This document shows, piece after piece, positions 25,040 to 34,221 of a DNA stretch of 64,000 nt. The notes under the pieces were generated by a model. It did not search any database. It had not been told where the DNA came from and was given only the letters and a program-made list of their open reading frames with translations. The translations under genes were made by a program, and so were the position numbers. Numbering within the stretch: position 1 is the stretch's first letter; every line of letters begins with the position of its first letter. Location of the stretch: positions 248,001 to 312,000 of the forward strand of contig NZ_JAYKKJ010000003.1 in assembly GCF_035969385.1 (NCBI RefSeq). The letters run 5' to 3'. The stretch comes from SELP01 sp035969385 (GTDB lineage: Bacteria; Pseudomonadota; Alphaproteobacteria; Rhodobacterales; Rhodobacteraceae).

Positions 25040-26350
25040 ATGGGTTTTGGCGTACGGACATGTTTGGGCGCGATCAGAGCACTGGCGACTGCCGCCATTC
25101 TTTGCCAGCCTGCCGTCGGACGTGCCTGCGATATCGAGATCGAGGTCCGGTTCACCAATCTGAACAACGCGACCGAAGCGATGGACGTCCATGCAATCGT
25201 TCGCGACGATGACGGAGTCCACAGACTTTCGGACCTGCCGATACGACTAACCAGGCAGTCGGGTCTGCTGCGCGGAGATGTCTTTCCCAAGGATCAATCT
25301 TTTACCCTGGAAGACATCGAGTTGGTCGATGACGGGGCGATCTACCTTGCATTCATTTCGACCCGTGCTGGCGGGGCCCGGCTTCAGGCCAATGGGTTGC
25401 ACCGGATCGACATGGACCAACTGGAATGCTTTGGCGTCGATGTTCCTTTGCGGGTCCGGATGGAAGCCTCCGGCACGTTGACGCTCAATCATGTCTCGGA
25501 ACTGCAAAAGGAACGCACGCTTTTGGCCGATGTGGATAACCTCGGCTGGCGTCTGCAATTGTTGTCAGAAGTCCTCGCAACTGAACCCGGCTTTGACCCG
25601 GACACCTTCCCGCGTATCCGCAACATTCTTCGAGAAAGCGACATCCTGTTCGATCTGGGGTCACAGAACGACCGGGAGCAGCTTCTGAAGACCCTCTACG
25701 ACCTCGTTTGGCGTCCCTATCCGGGCGAGCCAAGGCTGAGCCTGACGCTACGGGATGGGTACCGAGAGCTTCTGACCCGTTTGCTCGGTTCTGACCATCG
25801 GCGCCTGATCGTTCGCAGCGATCTGACGGTCGAGGACTATGCGCTGGAAGAACTGTCGCGGCTGGTGCGCAGCTATGAAGATGGCGGTGTCTTGCGATCG
25901 GCGGCGATCCTGCGCGATCTCGCGGGGCAGCTGGACCTACGGCAAACGCCAGACCCCGGCCAGCGCAGCGAAATCGCCCGCAGTTGCTTGTCGTTTTCCC
26001 GTGTTGCGCTGCGCCTGATGCGCGAAACGACCCTGCCGACCCGACAGGAGGCCGATGCCGTGGTCCGCGCCCTTGCCCATACCGTCGACTGCACGCAGCA
26101 CTATTTCGACCTGTTCCACCAGGGCAACCCCGTGGATCTTGCCGGCGGGGTCGGATGGTTGAACGCTGATCAAGGGTTGGGCCAGAATTTCCGCTACGAT
26201 TTCCGGTTGACCATGTCCTGCATGCGACCGGGGATCATCAACGCCCTGCGTGAACCTGAAGTGTCGCGGGTTGCCTATTACCTCGACCACGTCGAGGAAG
26301 ACGTTGGACCCTGCACGGGTCGCAAATTTGCCAGCCTGAACGGGAGATAG
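25040..26350 (+). CDS. Exported protein of unknown function
   Basis: A 436-residue protein with a likely Sec signal peptide (residues 1-29, ending near AVGRA) and no other membrane segment, so probably periplasmic. The first part (residues ~30-135) looks like a beta-rich domain (CDIEIEVRFTNLNNATEAMDV); the rest (residues ~150-400) is mostly helical with leucine/arginine-rich repeats (LLADVDNLGWRLQLLSEVL, YRELLTRLLGSDHRRL, LEELSRLVRSYED). Cysteines occur at several positions in the mature protein (CDIE, LECFG, ARSCLS, VDCTQ, SCMRPG, GPCTG) and could form disulfides. GGAGGGGG precedes the start. It is followed after 4 bases by a small membrane protein gene, so they probably act together. I do not recognise the family. 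Confidence 0.75.
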   Translation: MGFGVRTCLGAIRALATAAILCQPAVGRACDIEIEVRFTNLNNATEAMDVHAIVRDDDGVHRLSDLPIRLTRQSGLLRGDVFPKDQSFTLEDIELVDDGAIYLAFISTRAGGARLQANGLHRIDMDQLECFGVDVPLRVRMEASGTLTLNHVSELQKERTLLADVDNLGWRLQLLSEVLATEPGFDPDTFPRIRNILRESDILFDLGSQNDREQLLKTLYDLVWRPYPGEPRLSLTLRDGYRELLTRLLGSDHRRLIVRSDLTVEDYALEELSRLVRSYEDGGVLRSAAILRDLAGQLDLRQTPDPGQRSEIARSCLSFSRVALRLMRETTLPTRQEADAVVRALAHTVDCTQHYFDLFHQGNPVDLAGGVGWLNADQGLGQNFRYDFRLTMSCMRPGIINALREPEVSRVAYYLDHVEEDVGPCTGRKFASLNGR

Positions 26351-26354
26351 TCGA

Positions 26355-26795
26355 ATGGCCAGACCACATAGCCGCGCCGAGTTTTCGCGCAACCTTGCCC
26401 TGTTTTCGGTTCTTGCCCATTTGGCAGTAATTGCAGTTATTGTTTTTTTCCTCGTCTCCCGGGGAGATCCGTTTTTCCTCGATCTTCTGTTGATCGTCGT
26501 GCCGGTGACAGCGGCCTATTTCCTTGCCGCGCTGACCTGGCTTTCGGTGGATGACGGCCGGTCGGACAGGCGCAAGATCAGCCCGCAGGCCCGGATCGCC
26601 ATCGGTGCCGTTGTCCTTGCCGTATTTGCGGTTCTCTTGGCGGTGCCGATCGCGAAATCCACTGGTGACCTTGCCGCCGAAACCGCAAAGCTGACGGTGG
26701 GAGGCGTGGAAACCGTGTTTGGGGCCGCACTGGCCATGATCGCCAAAGAGTTCTTTGGCGCACGGATTGCAGGCAGCAAACCTCAGGGCGGATGA
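26355..26795 (+). CDS. Small membrane protein of unknown function
   Basis: A 146-residue protein with about three to four hydrophobic segments: residues ~15-37 (LFSVLAHLAVIAVIVFFLV), ~42-65 (LDLLLIVVPVTAAYFLAAL), ~83-103 (AIGAVVLAVFAVLLAVPIA) and a weaker one near ~118-132. The short N-terminus is basic. It starts 4 bases after the exported protein gene at 25040-26350 and ends one base before the KAS III stop on the other strand. No motif identifies it. Pairing with a periplasmic protein suggests a two-component envelope unit, which is inference. Confidence 0.7.
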   Translation: MARPHSRAEFSRNLALFSVLAHLAVIAVIVFFLVSRGDPFFLDLLLIVVPVTAAYFLAALTWLSVDDGRSDRRKISPQARIAIGAVVLAVFAVLLAVPIAKSTGDLAAETAKLTVGGVETVFGAALAMIAKEFFGARIAGSKPQGG

Positions 26796-27914
26796 TCACG
26801 CCCGTTCGACGATCACCGATCCGACGGAATAGCCCGCTCCGAAGGAACAGATCAGTCCCCGGTCGCCGGGGGCAAGGTCGCCGGAATGCAGGGCAAAGGC
26901 GATGATCGACCCGGCCGAGGATGTATTGGCGTAGTCCTGCAGGATATTGGGCTGTTCGCCCGGTTCTGGCGTCCGGCAAAGCACCTTCTTCCCGATATAG
27001 TCGTTCATGGTCTTGTTGGCCTGATGCAGCCACAACCGTTTCAGGCTGTCCGTTGTCACCCCTTCGTCCGCCATGTGGCCCGCGATATGCGCCGATACCA
27101 TCGGCAGCACCTCTTTGAACACCTTGCGGCCTTCCTGCATGAACTGCATGTCGCGCCGGTCTTCCATCTGGTCATGGGCGCGGCGCAGGAACCCGTTGTT
27201 GTTGCGGATGTTGTTGGAAAACTGGGTCGCGCAGCGGGTGGACAGAATGCGGTAGCGTGGACTGCTCAGCCCCTCGTCCCTTTCCAGCAGAACCGCCGTC
27301 GCCACGTCGCCAAAGATGAAATGGCAATCCCTGTCCCGCCATTCGAGGTGGCCCGAGCAAATCTCGGGGTTCACGACCAGGGCCCGGCGGATGCTGCCCG
27401 CGCGGATCATGTCGGCGGCGGTCTGGATGCCGAAGGTGGCCGACGAACAGGCCACATTCATGTCAAAAGCGAAGCCGCTGGTCCCCAGCAGCGATTGGAT
27501 TTCCACCGCGATGGCCGGATAGGCCCGTTCGTGGTTCGACGCCGCGCAGATGACCGCGTCCACCGCGCCCGGATCGACCCCGGCCATGTCCAGCGCCTTG
27601 CGGCAAGCATCCACCCCCATCTCGGCCATGATCGACGGGGCGTCGTCCGGTCGGGCGTCAAGGCGCGGGCACATCCTGTCAGGGTCCAGCACGCCTGCCT
27701 TGTCCATCACATGCCGACGTTCGATGCCGGAGGCGTTGAAGATGAACTCGGCCGAGGATTGGGGTTTCGCCGCCACCTCGCCCGCCGCGATGGCATCGGC
27801 ATTGGCGGCGTTGAACCGGTCCGCATAGGCGTTGAAGGCCGCGACCAGTTCATCGTTGGTGATAACCTCGGGCGGGGTGAACAGCCCCGACCCGGTGATG
27901 GCAACGCTGTGCAT
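26796..27914 (-). CDS. Beta-ketoacyl-ACP synthase III-like enzyme (long form)
   Basis: Thiolase-fold condensing enzyme with the complete KAS III triad: Cys in MNVACSSATFGIQ, His in LWLHQANKTMND, Asn in YANTSSAGSI. The 372 residues exceed typical FabH (~320). The N-terminal half has an extra stretch (residues ~30-55, FNAANADAIAAGEVAAKP). This matches the longer KAS III group that includes Pseudomonas PA3286, reported to use medium-chain acyl-CoA to start fatty acid synthesis. It is transcribed alone, away from fatty-acid genes, so a role in priming from acyl-CoA or in a secondary lipid is possible. Not assigned as the main FabH. Confidence 0.88.
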   Translation of the reverse strand: MHSVAITGSGLFTPPEVITNDELVAAFNAYADRFNAANADAIAAGEVAAKPQSSAEFIFNASGIERRHVMDKAGVLDPDRMCPRLDARPDDAPSIMAEMGVDACRKALDMAGVDPGAVDAVICAASNHERAYPAIAVEIQSLLGTSGFAFDMNVACSSATFGIQTAADMIRAGSIRRALVVNPEICSGHLEWRDRDCHFIFGDVATAVLLERDEGLSSPRYRILSTRCATQFSNNIRNNNGFLRRAHDQMEDRRDMQFMQEGRKVFKEVLPMVSAHIAGHMADEGVTTDSLKRLWLHQANKTMNDYIGKKVLCRTPEPGEQPNILQDYANTSSAGSIIAFALHSGDLAPGDRGLICSFGAGYSVGSVIVERA

Positions 27915-28092
27915 CCGCAGCCCCCTTTTTGACCCAGCGGAAGGGTGAGCGCCCGCCGGACCAAAGGCAAGCCTGACGGAACGTCAGAAACGTCCCGGAT
28001 TCGCCTGATTTACCGACCCCGGCCGCGCATCGCCCCATTGCGCCGCGCCGCAGCGCCGCTATAGTGCCGCTTCCTTTCAGACGGGGGCGAAT

Positions 28093-28581
28093 ATGGCGCA
28101 GGTCAAGGTCGGGATCATCATGGGCAGCCAGTCGGACTGGGCCACGATGAAGGAGGCCGCAACCATTCTGGACGAATTGGGCGTGGCCTATGAGACCAAG
28201 ATAGTCTCGGCGCACCGCACCCCGGACCGGCTGTGGACCTATGGGAAAGAGGCCGCGAGCCGTGGCCTTCAGGTGATCATCGCCGGGGCTGGCGGGGCGG
28301 CCCACCTGCCCGGGATGATGGCGTCGAAGACCCGTATCCCGGTGATCGGCGTGCCGGTGCAGACCCGCGCCCTGTCCGGTGTCGACAGTCTCTATTCCAT
28401 CGTGCAGATGCCCAAGGGGTTCCCGGTTGCCACCATGGCGATCGGCGCGGCCGGGGCCGCCAACGCGGGCCTCATGGCCGCTGGTATCCTTGCCCTGCAG
28501 GACCCCGCCCTTGCCGACAGGCTGGACGCCTGGCGCGATGCCCTGTCCGCCTCTATCCCAGATGAGCCTTCCGATGACTGA
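28093..28581 (+). CDS. purE: N5-carboxyaminoimidazole ribonucleotide mutase
   Basis: Class I PurE, which moves the carboxyl group of N5-CAIR to give CAIR in purine synthesis. The motif GIIMGSQSDWATMKEAA near the N-terminus, the active-site SAHRTPDRLW and IIAGAGGAAHLPGM, and LYSIVQMPKGFPVATMAIG are all present. The 162 residues are standard. It overlaps purK by 8 bases, so the two enzymes, which act in sequence, are translationally coupled. Confidence 0.97.
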   Translation: MAQVKVGIIMGSQSDWATMKEAATILDELGVAYETKIVSAHRTPDRLWTYGKEAASRGLQVIIAGAGGAAHLPGMMASKTRIPVIGVPVQTRALSGVDSLYSIVQMPKGFPVATMAIGAAGAANAGLMAAGILALQDPALADRLDAWRDALSASIPDEPSDD

Positions 28582-29647
28582 TATGCTGTCCCCCGGTGCG
28601 ACCATTGGTATTCTCGGCGGCGGCCAGCTTGGCCGGATGTTGTCCGTCGCGGCCTCGCGGCTGGGGTTCAAGACCCATATTTTTGAGCCCGGCACCAACC
28701 CGCCCGCTGGTCAGGTGGCCGATGCGGTAACAACCGCAGCTTACGAGGACGAGGCGGCACTGCGGTCCTTTGCGGGTGCTGTCGATGTCATCACCTACGA
28801 GTTCGAGAATATCCCGACCTCGGCGCTGGACCTGCTGGAAGCGCTGAAACCGATCCGCCCCAACCGCAAGGCGCTTGCCGTCAGCCAGGACCGGCTGGTG
28901 GAAAAAGCGTTCCTGACTGATCTGGGGCTTCAGACCGCCCCCTTTGCCGCCGTGGACGATGCCCAGGACATGGCAGAGGCGATTGCCGAGATCGGCGCCC
29001 CGGCGATCCTGAAGACCCGCCGTTTCGGCTATGACGGCAAGGGGCAAGCGCGGATCAGGTCGGCAGAGGATGGCCCTAGCGCGCTGGACGCGATGGCCGG
29101 TGCCCCGTCAATCTTTGAGGGGTTTGTCGATTTCAGCCACGAGGTCTCGGTGATCGGCGCGCGTGGTCTGGACGGGGCGGTTGCCTGTTTCGATCCCGGC
29201 GAAAATGTCCACCGCGACGGCATCCTGCACACCACCACCGTCCCTGCCCGCCTGTCACCGTCGCAGCGGACCGACGCAGTTCTGATCGCCGCAAAGATCC
29301 TGAACGCGTTGGACTACGTTGGCGTCATGGGGGTGGAGTTGTTCGTGACGCCCGCGGGGCTGATCGTGAACGAGATTGCGCCGCGCGTGCACAATTCCGG
29401 CCACTGGACCCAGAACGGATGTGCCATCGACCAGTTCGAACAGCACATTCGCGCGGTTGCGGGCTGGCCCCTTGGCAACGGCAGCCGCCATTCCAACGTG
29501 GTGATGGAAAACCTGATTGGCGCGGACGTGGACCGTATCCCAGAAATCGCAAAGACAGATGCGGCCATCCATCTTTATGGCAAGGCAGAGGCCAAGCCGG
29601 GCCGCAAGATGGGGCACGTCAACCGGGTGACCGGCCCCGCGTCCTAA
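28574..29647 (+). CDS. purK: N5-carboxyaminoimidazole ribonucleotide synthase
   Basis: ATP-grasp enzyme that makes N5-CAIR from AIR, bicarbonate and ATP, supplying PurE. The start at 28574 gives the expected N-terminus with IGILGGGQLGRMLSVAA; ATP-grasp features include LKTRRFGYDGKGQARI, EGFVDFSHEVSVIGAR, and VNEIAPRVHNSGHWT. Length 357 residues is normal. Its 3' end overlaps the convergent hydrolase gene by 4 bases. purE-purK form a compact operon. Confidence 0.97.
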   Translation: MTDMLSPGATIGILGGGQLGRMLSVAASRLGFKTHIFEPGTNPPAGQVADAVTTAAYEDEAALRSFAGAVDVITYEFENIPTSALDLLEALKPIRPNRKALAVSQDRLVEKAFLTDLGLQTAPFAAVDDAQDMAEAIAEIGAPAILKTRRFGYDGKGQARIRSAEDGPSALDAMAGAPSIFEGFVDFSHEVSVIGARGLDGAVACFDPGENVHRDGILHTTTVPARLSPSQRTDAVLIAAKILNALDYVGVMGVELFVTPAGLIVNEIAPRVHNSGHWTQNGCAIDQFEQHIRAVAGWPLGNGSRHSNVVMENLIGADVDRIPEIAKTDAAIHLYGKAEAKPGRKMGHVNRVTGPAS

Positions 29648-30393
29648 CTATCGTCCTCACCAAAAATCACCCCGGTCAGTGTCAGGCTGCGGTCAAACCG
29701 CCCGCTGTCCAGAAAGGCGATGACCTGCGCCATGACCAGTGGGTTGTTCATCATGAAGGTATGGGTGACCGGCAGGACGATATGGTCGCGCATCCCGTCC
29801 ATCCGGGTCGAGGCGACCGAGACCTTGCCGTCGTCCGGCCCCTCGATCAGACTGGAATAGATGGGGTTCAGGGATTGGTTTCCGGCGATGATCCCCACCT
29901 CGTAGCTTGGCAGGGCAAGGGAATTGGGCAGGCTGGTCTCGGCGGTGCCCAGTTGCAGCCCGGCCGGGCCGTTGACCCATTGGAACGGCTCGAAATCCCC
30001 GAACATGTCCACCAGTTCCGACCCGTGGTTCGGCGGCCCCATCATCACCACACGGCCCATTTTCGCGGGCCGGTGTTTGGTCAGCCAGGCCCTGACCAGG
30101 ATGCCGCCCATCGAATGGGTGACAAAGTTCACGGTCCGGTCGCCACAGGCCTCGACATCATGGGGCAAGGCAATATCGACAAGGGTCTGGATGGTCTGTT
30201 CCGTGGATGGGTAGCCCGAGTTGACAACGAAATACCCTTCGCGTTCCAGCACCAGCTCCATCGGCGCAAGCGAGAAATCCGACCGGGCCAGCCCATGCAG
30301 AAGAACCACGCAATCCGTATCCGGCGACGGCGCCGCACGTAGCGGCGTTGCGGATAGGGCCAACAGGGCAAAAAGGGCGACAAGTCGTTTCAT
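29644..30393 (-). CDS. Secreted alpha/beta-hydrolase, lipase-like
   Basis: A 249-residue serine hydrolase with a Sec signal peptide (MKRLVALFALLALSATPLRA). The oxyanion-hole region is VVLLHGLARSDFSLAP, and the nucleophile elbow is THSMGG (Ser near residue 92), the usual G-x-S-x-G with Thr in first place. Later Asp and His candidates are in the SLIEGPDDGKVS and LPVTHTFMMN segments. It resembles triacylglycerol lipase/EstA-like hydrolases of the periplasm, but the substrate is unknown. Convergent with purK and overlapping it by 4 bases. Confidence 0.85.
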   Translation of the reverse strand: MKRLVALFALLALSATPLRAAPSPDTDCVVLLHGLARSDFSLAPMELVLEREGYFVVNSGYPSTEQTIQTLVDIALPHDVEACGDRTVNFVTHSMGGILVRAWLTKHRPAKMGRVVMMGPPNHGSELVDMFGDFEPFQWVNGPAGLQLGTAETSLPNSLALPSYEVGIIAGNQSLNPIYSSLIEGPDDGKVSVASTRMDGMRDHIVLPVTHTFMMNNPLVMAQVIAFLDSGRFDRSLTLTGVIFGEDDS

Positions 30394-30482
30394 GGGGTCA
30401 AAGATAAGAGCTGCCCAGACCGGTTATAAGGTGAGGTCATCCTGACCTTGCGTCAGTATGCCAGAACCGGCAATTTGGCGCC

Positions 30483-30938
30483 ATGGCACAGCCGCCCCGC
30501 CCCATCCGGATCGCCACCCGCGCGATTATCATGCACGACAATCGGTTGCTGATCGTGAATGCATGGAAGGGCCGCACGCATCTGTGGTGTGCACCCGGCG
30601 GCGGGGCCGAACCGCATCAAAGCCTGCCCGAGAATCTCGCCCGCGAGGTGATGGAGGAATGCGGGTTGGAGGTGGCCGTTGGCACCCCATGTCTGGTGAA
30701 CGAATTCCACGATCCGGACGGCCCATTTCATCAGGTCGATATCTATTTCCGATGCCGCATCATCAGCGGGGATCTGACCGGCGACTGGACCGACCCGGAA
30801 GGGGTGGTGACACACCGCCGTTGGGTCACGCGGGAGGATCTGTCGCGACTTCGGTGCAAACCCGACAGCCTTGCCGCCGTCGCATGGAAAGACCCCGGCG
30901 CACCCGCCTATGACCCGCTAGAGTCGATCCAGAGATGA
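30483..30938 (+). CDS. Nudix hydrolase
   Basis: A 151-residue protein with a complete Nudix box (GGGAEPHQSLPENLAREVMEECG, residues ~40-63), giving a metal-dependent pyrophosphohydrolase acting on a nucleoside diphosphate linked to X. The N-terminal strand (PIRIATRAIIMHDNRLLIVNAW) and a conserved DPDGPFHQVDIYFRC strand follow the fold. No specificity motif beyond the box is clear, so the substrate (for example an oxidised nucleotide or nucleotide sugar) cannot be stated. It is transcribed alone. Confidence 0.9.
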   Translation: MAQPPRPIRIATRAIIMHDNRLLIVNAWKGRTHLWCAPGGGAEPHQSLPENLAREVMEECGLEVAVGTPCLVNEFHDPDGPFHQVDIYFRCRIISGDLTGDWTDPEGVVTHRRWVTREDLSRLRCKPDSLAAVAWKDPGAPAYDPLESIQR

Positions 30939-31027
30939 CATCAGTCTTTGTTCACAGGGCTAGGCAGCCCTAAGGTGCAAGGCTACTGTGGCCTTGGACG
31001 CAACCAGAGTGAGAGTAGATAAATCAT

Positions 31028-31444
31028 ATGTTCAAAAGATATTTTGCCGCTGCCGCCATTGCCTTGACCGTCGCGGGCGCAAGTCATGCGCAGCAGGGGC
31101 AGAGCCTTGGGGCCGTTCCCGTGGACGAAGGATTCATCATTGACGAACTGGAAACCCGTGGCGGTCTTCCCCGGATCACCATCGCCCTCGCTGCCCTGCC
31201 CTATGAAGGAAAGATCGCGATTTGCGCCGCTGTTTCGTCTCGCCGCACACCGACCCTGCGGCAAATCATGCGGGCGATGGATGTCAGCTCTGGCACAAGG
31301 ACGATCCAGCGTGGGCTGCATTTTGCAGCGCAATACCCCGAGCATCAGAACCTTATGGGCCAGCCGGCGAACTGCGTTCTGACGAATGCGCCTGCTGTTG
31401 AAAATCCGGACTTGGGCCTGTCTATGTCGCGGACGCGGTTCTAG
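31028..31444 (+). CDS. Small exported protein of unknown function
   Basis: A 138-residue protein with a clear signal peptide (residues 1-21, cleavage after GASHA). The mature part has no recognised motif; it has two cysteines (IAICAAVS and PANCVLTN) that could form one disulfide, and a helical middle (TLRQIMRAMDVSSGTRTIQRGLHFAAQYPEH). It ends before a strong bidirectional terminator shared with the convergent degP operon. I see no clear ribosome-binding site (only GAGAGTAGATAAATC upstream). Function unknown. Confidence 0.7.
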   Translation: MFKRYFAAAAIALTVAGASHAQQGQSLGAVPVDEGFIIDELETRGGLPRITIALAALPYEGKIAICAAVSSRRTPTLRQIMRAMDVSSGTRTIQRGLHFAAQYPEHQNLMGQPANCVLTNAPAVENPDLGLSMSRTRF

Positions 31445-31475
31445 AACGTCGCCAAGATCGGCAGACCACGAAAAA

Positions 31476-31501
31476 GGGGCGGCGCCGTATGGTGCCGCCC
31501 C
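31476..31501. terminator. Bidirectional terminator between the small exported protein gene and degP
   Basis: An 11-bp G/C-rich stem (GGGGCGGCGCC with GGTGCCGCCCC, one mismatch) has a 4-base loop, is preceded by AAAAA and followed by AATTCTTTT. It serves both convergent genes. Confidence 0.8.
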
Positions 31502-31527
31502 AATTCTTTTCAAGGCGCAAATCGCCC

Positions 31528-32982
31528 CTAGCCGTCCAGCCCCAGCGCCACGAACCGAGGGTCGCCGCCCCGACGGATCAGCAAGAGGATCGATTTCCGC
31601 CCGGCCTCGCGGGCTTCGTCAATCCGCGCTTCAAGGTCTTCGACGCTTGCAACCGGCTGCTGACCCGCTTCGGTGATCAGGTCGCCCGGGACAAGCCCCT
31701 TGGATTCCGCATCCGATCCGGGCGCGACTTCGGTGATGACCAGCCCGTCGGACAGGGTCAGGCTGAACTGATCGGCAAGATCGGGGGTGATTTCCGACAG
31801 GGTCAGCCCAAGAACCTGCGCCAGTTCCGGTTCGGCCGGTTCCTCGGCGGGGAAGGCCGCGGCCTCGGCAGTTTCGCGGCGACCAAGGGTCACGGCAAGC
31901 GTCACCGGTTCGCCATCGCGCAGCACGATCACCTCGACCGTCTTGCCCACGGGCGAATTGCCGACGATGCGGACCAGTTCGCGGGTATCTTCAATCTCGA
32001 TCCCGTCGAAAGACGTGATGACATCACCCGCTTCGACACCACCATCCATGGCCGGGCCTTCGGGCACGTCGGACACCATCGCGCCGCGCGCCACGTCCAG
32101 CCCATCAATCGCCTCGACCATGTCCTCGGTCACGTCCTGAATGCGGACGCCCAGCCAGCCGCGCCGGGTTTCCCCGTATTCCTTCAGCTGATCGACAACA
32201 TTGGTGACCACGTTCGACGCCATAGAAAAGCCGATCCCGATAGACCCACCGTTGGGTGACAGGATGGCGGTATTCACGCCGATCACCTCACCATCAAGAT
32301 TGAACAGCGGTCCGCCAGAGTTGCCCCGGTTGATCGCCGCGTCGGTCTGGATGTAATCGTCATAGGTTCCCGACAGTTCCCGGTTGCGGGCCGATACGAT
32401 CCCGGCCGAAACCGAGAACCCCTGGCCGAGCGGGTTGCCCATGGCCATGACCCAATCGCCCACGCGGGCGGTGTCGCTGTCGCCGAAGGGCACAAAATCC
32501 AGCCCCTGCGCGTCGACCTTCAACAGGGCGATATCGGTGTTCGGGTCGGTGCCTACCAATTCGGCAGGAAGTTCGTCACCCGAGAAGAATTCGATCAGGA
32601 TTTCATCCGCGCCTTCGATGACGTGATTGTTGGTCACGATGAACCCGTCGGCGGAGATCACGAAGCCGGAGCCGAGCGCCGAGGACCGGCGCGGGCCATT
32701 GTTGCCGCGATCCTGGAAGTCGCGGAAGAAATCCTCGAACGGGGATCCTTCGGGCACGACGCCCTGCGGGCCGGTGTTGCCCGCCACAACGGTCGAGGTG
32801 GTGATATTGACCACTGCCGGGCTGACCTGTTCGGCCAGATCGGCAAAGCTTGCCGGCCGGTCCTGTGCCCCGATGGGCAGGGCTTGCGCCAACGCAAGGG
32901 CCAGACCAAGGACCAGTGCGGTCACGCCCGCACGAAGTTTCCCCTCGTCCCGACGGGTCAGGGAAATTGCTTTGCTCGTCAC
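31528..32982 (-). CDS. degP: Periplasmic serine endoprotease, DegP/MucD family
   Basis: A periplasmic protease/chaperone for misfolded envelope proteins. The signal anchor is residues ~17-40. The catalytic triad is His ~120 (IVTNNHVI), Asp ~150 (NTDIALLKVD), and Ser ~222 (INRGNSGGPLF). Two PDZ domains follow (residues ~270-360 and ~380-480, RGWLGVRIQDV and GLVITEVAPGSDAE). The GTG at 32982 is the start: AAGGAGG lies 7 bases upstream, whereas the upstream ATG at 33012 has no such site. It is the last gene of the leftward hflK-hflC-DUF2065-degP operon, a quality-control group. Confidence 0.96.
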   Translation of the reverse strand: MTSKAISLTRRDEGKLRAGVTALVLGLALALAQALPIGAQDRPASFADLAEQVSPAVVNITTSTVVAGNTGPQGVVPEGSPFEDFFRDFQDRGNNGPRRSSALGSGFVISADGFIVTNNHVIEGADEILIEFFSGDELPAELVGTDPNTDIALLKVDAQGLDFVPFGDSDTARVGDWVMAMGNPLGQGFSVSAGIVSARNRELSGTYDDYIQTDAAINRGNSGGPLFNLDGEVIGVNTAILSPNGGSIGIGFSMASNVVTNVVDQLKEYGETRRGWLGVRIQDVTEDMVEAIDGLDVARGAMVSDVPEGPAMDGGVEAGDVITSFDGIEIEDTRELVRIVGNSPVGKTVEVIVLRDGEPVTLAVTLGRRETAEAAAFPAEEPAEPELAQVLGLTLSEITPDLADQFSLTLSDGLVITEVAPGSDAESKGLVPGDLITEAGQQPVASVEDLEARIDEAREAGRKSILLLIRRGGDPRFVALGLDG

Positions 32983-33115
32983 GATGGACCTCCTTGTTTT
33001 CTTTGCCGTCACCGGTGGAAACCGGTGACCCTCCGGGGCTGAATGTCATCCTAAGGCGCGCCGGGTTCAACGCAATCCCGGATCGCATTCCGTCACTTGC
33101 GCGTGAAGCCGCCGG

Positions 33116-33321
33116 TCAGGCGCCCAGCCCCTTTGCGATCCAGACCAGGACCACGCCCAACGCCAGCGCGCCCAGCCCGAAGGCCCGCCGCTGATCCAAT
33201 GGCATCCGCCGCATTGCGTCCAGTAAATCTTCGATGATGGAGGGGGCGATCGCATAGATCAGCCCCTCCACCACGAAGACAAGGCCCAGCGCCAGTAGCG
33301 CGGTGGCCAACGCCTCTGCCA

Positions 33322-33322
<1 letters not shown>
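33116..33322 (-). CDS. DUF2065 (YjeT-like) membrane protein
   Basis: A 68-residue small membrane protein with two hydrophobic segments (TALLALGLVFVVEGLIYAI and FGLGALALGVVLVWIA) separated by a basic loop (MRRMPLDQRRAF). This is the DUF2065/YjeT family, which is usually encoded next to hflC; its role is unknown. The start overlaps the hflC stop by one base (TGATG), so it is coupled to hflC translation. Confidence 0.92.
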
Positions 33323-34220
<898 letters not shown>

Positions 34221-34221
<1 letters not shown>

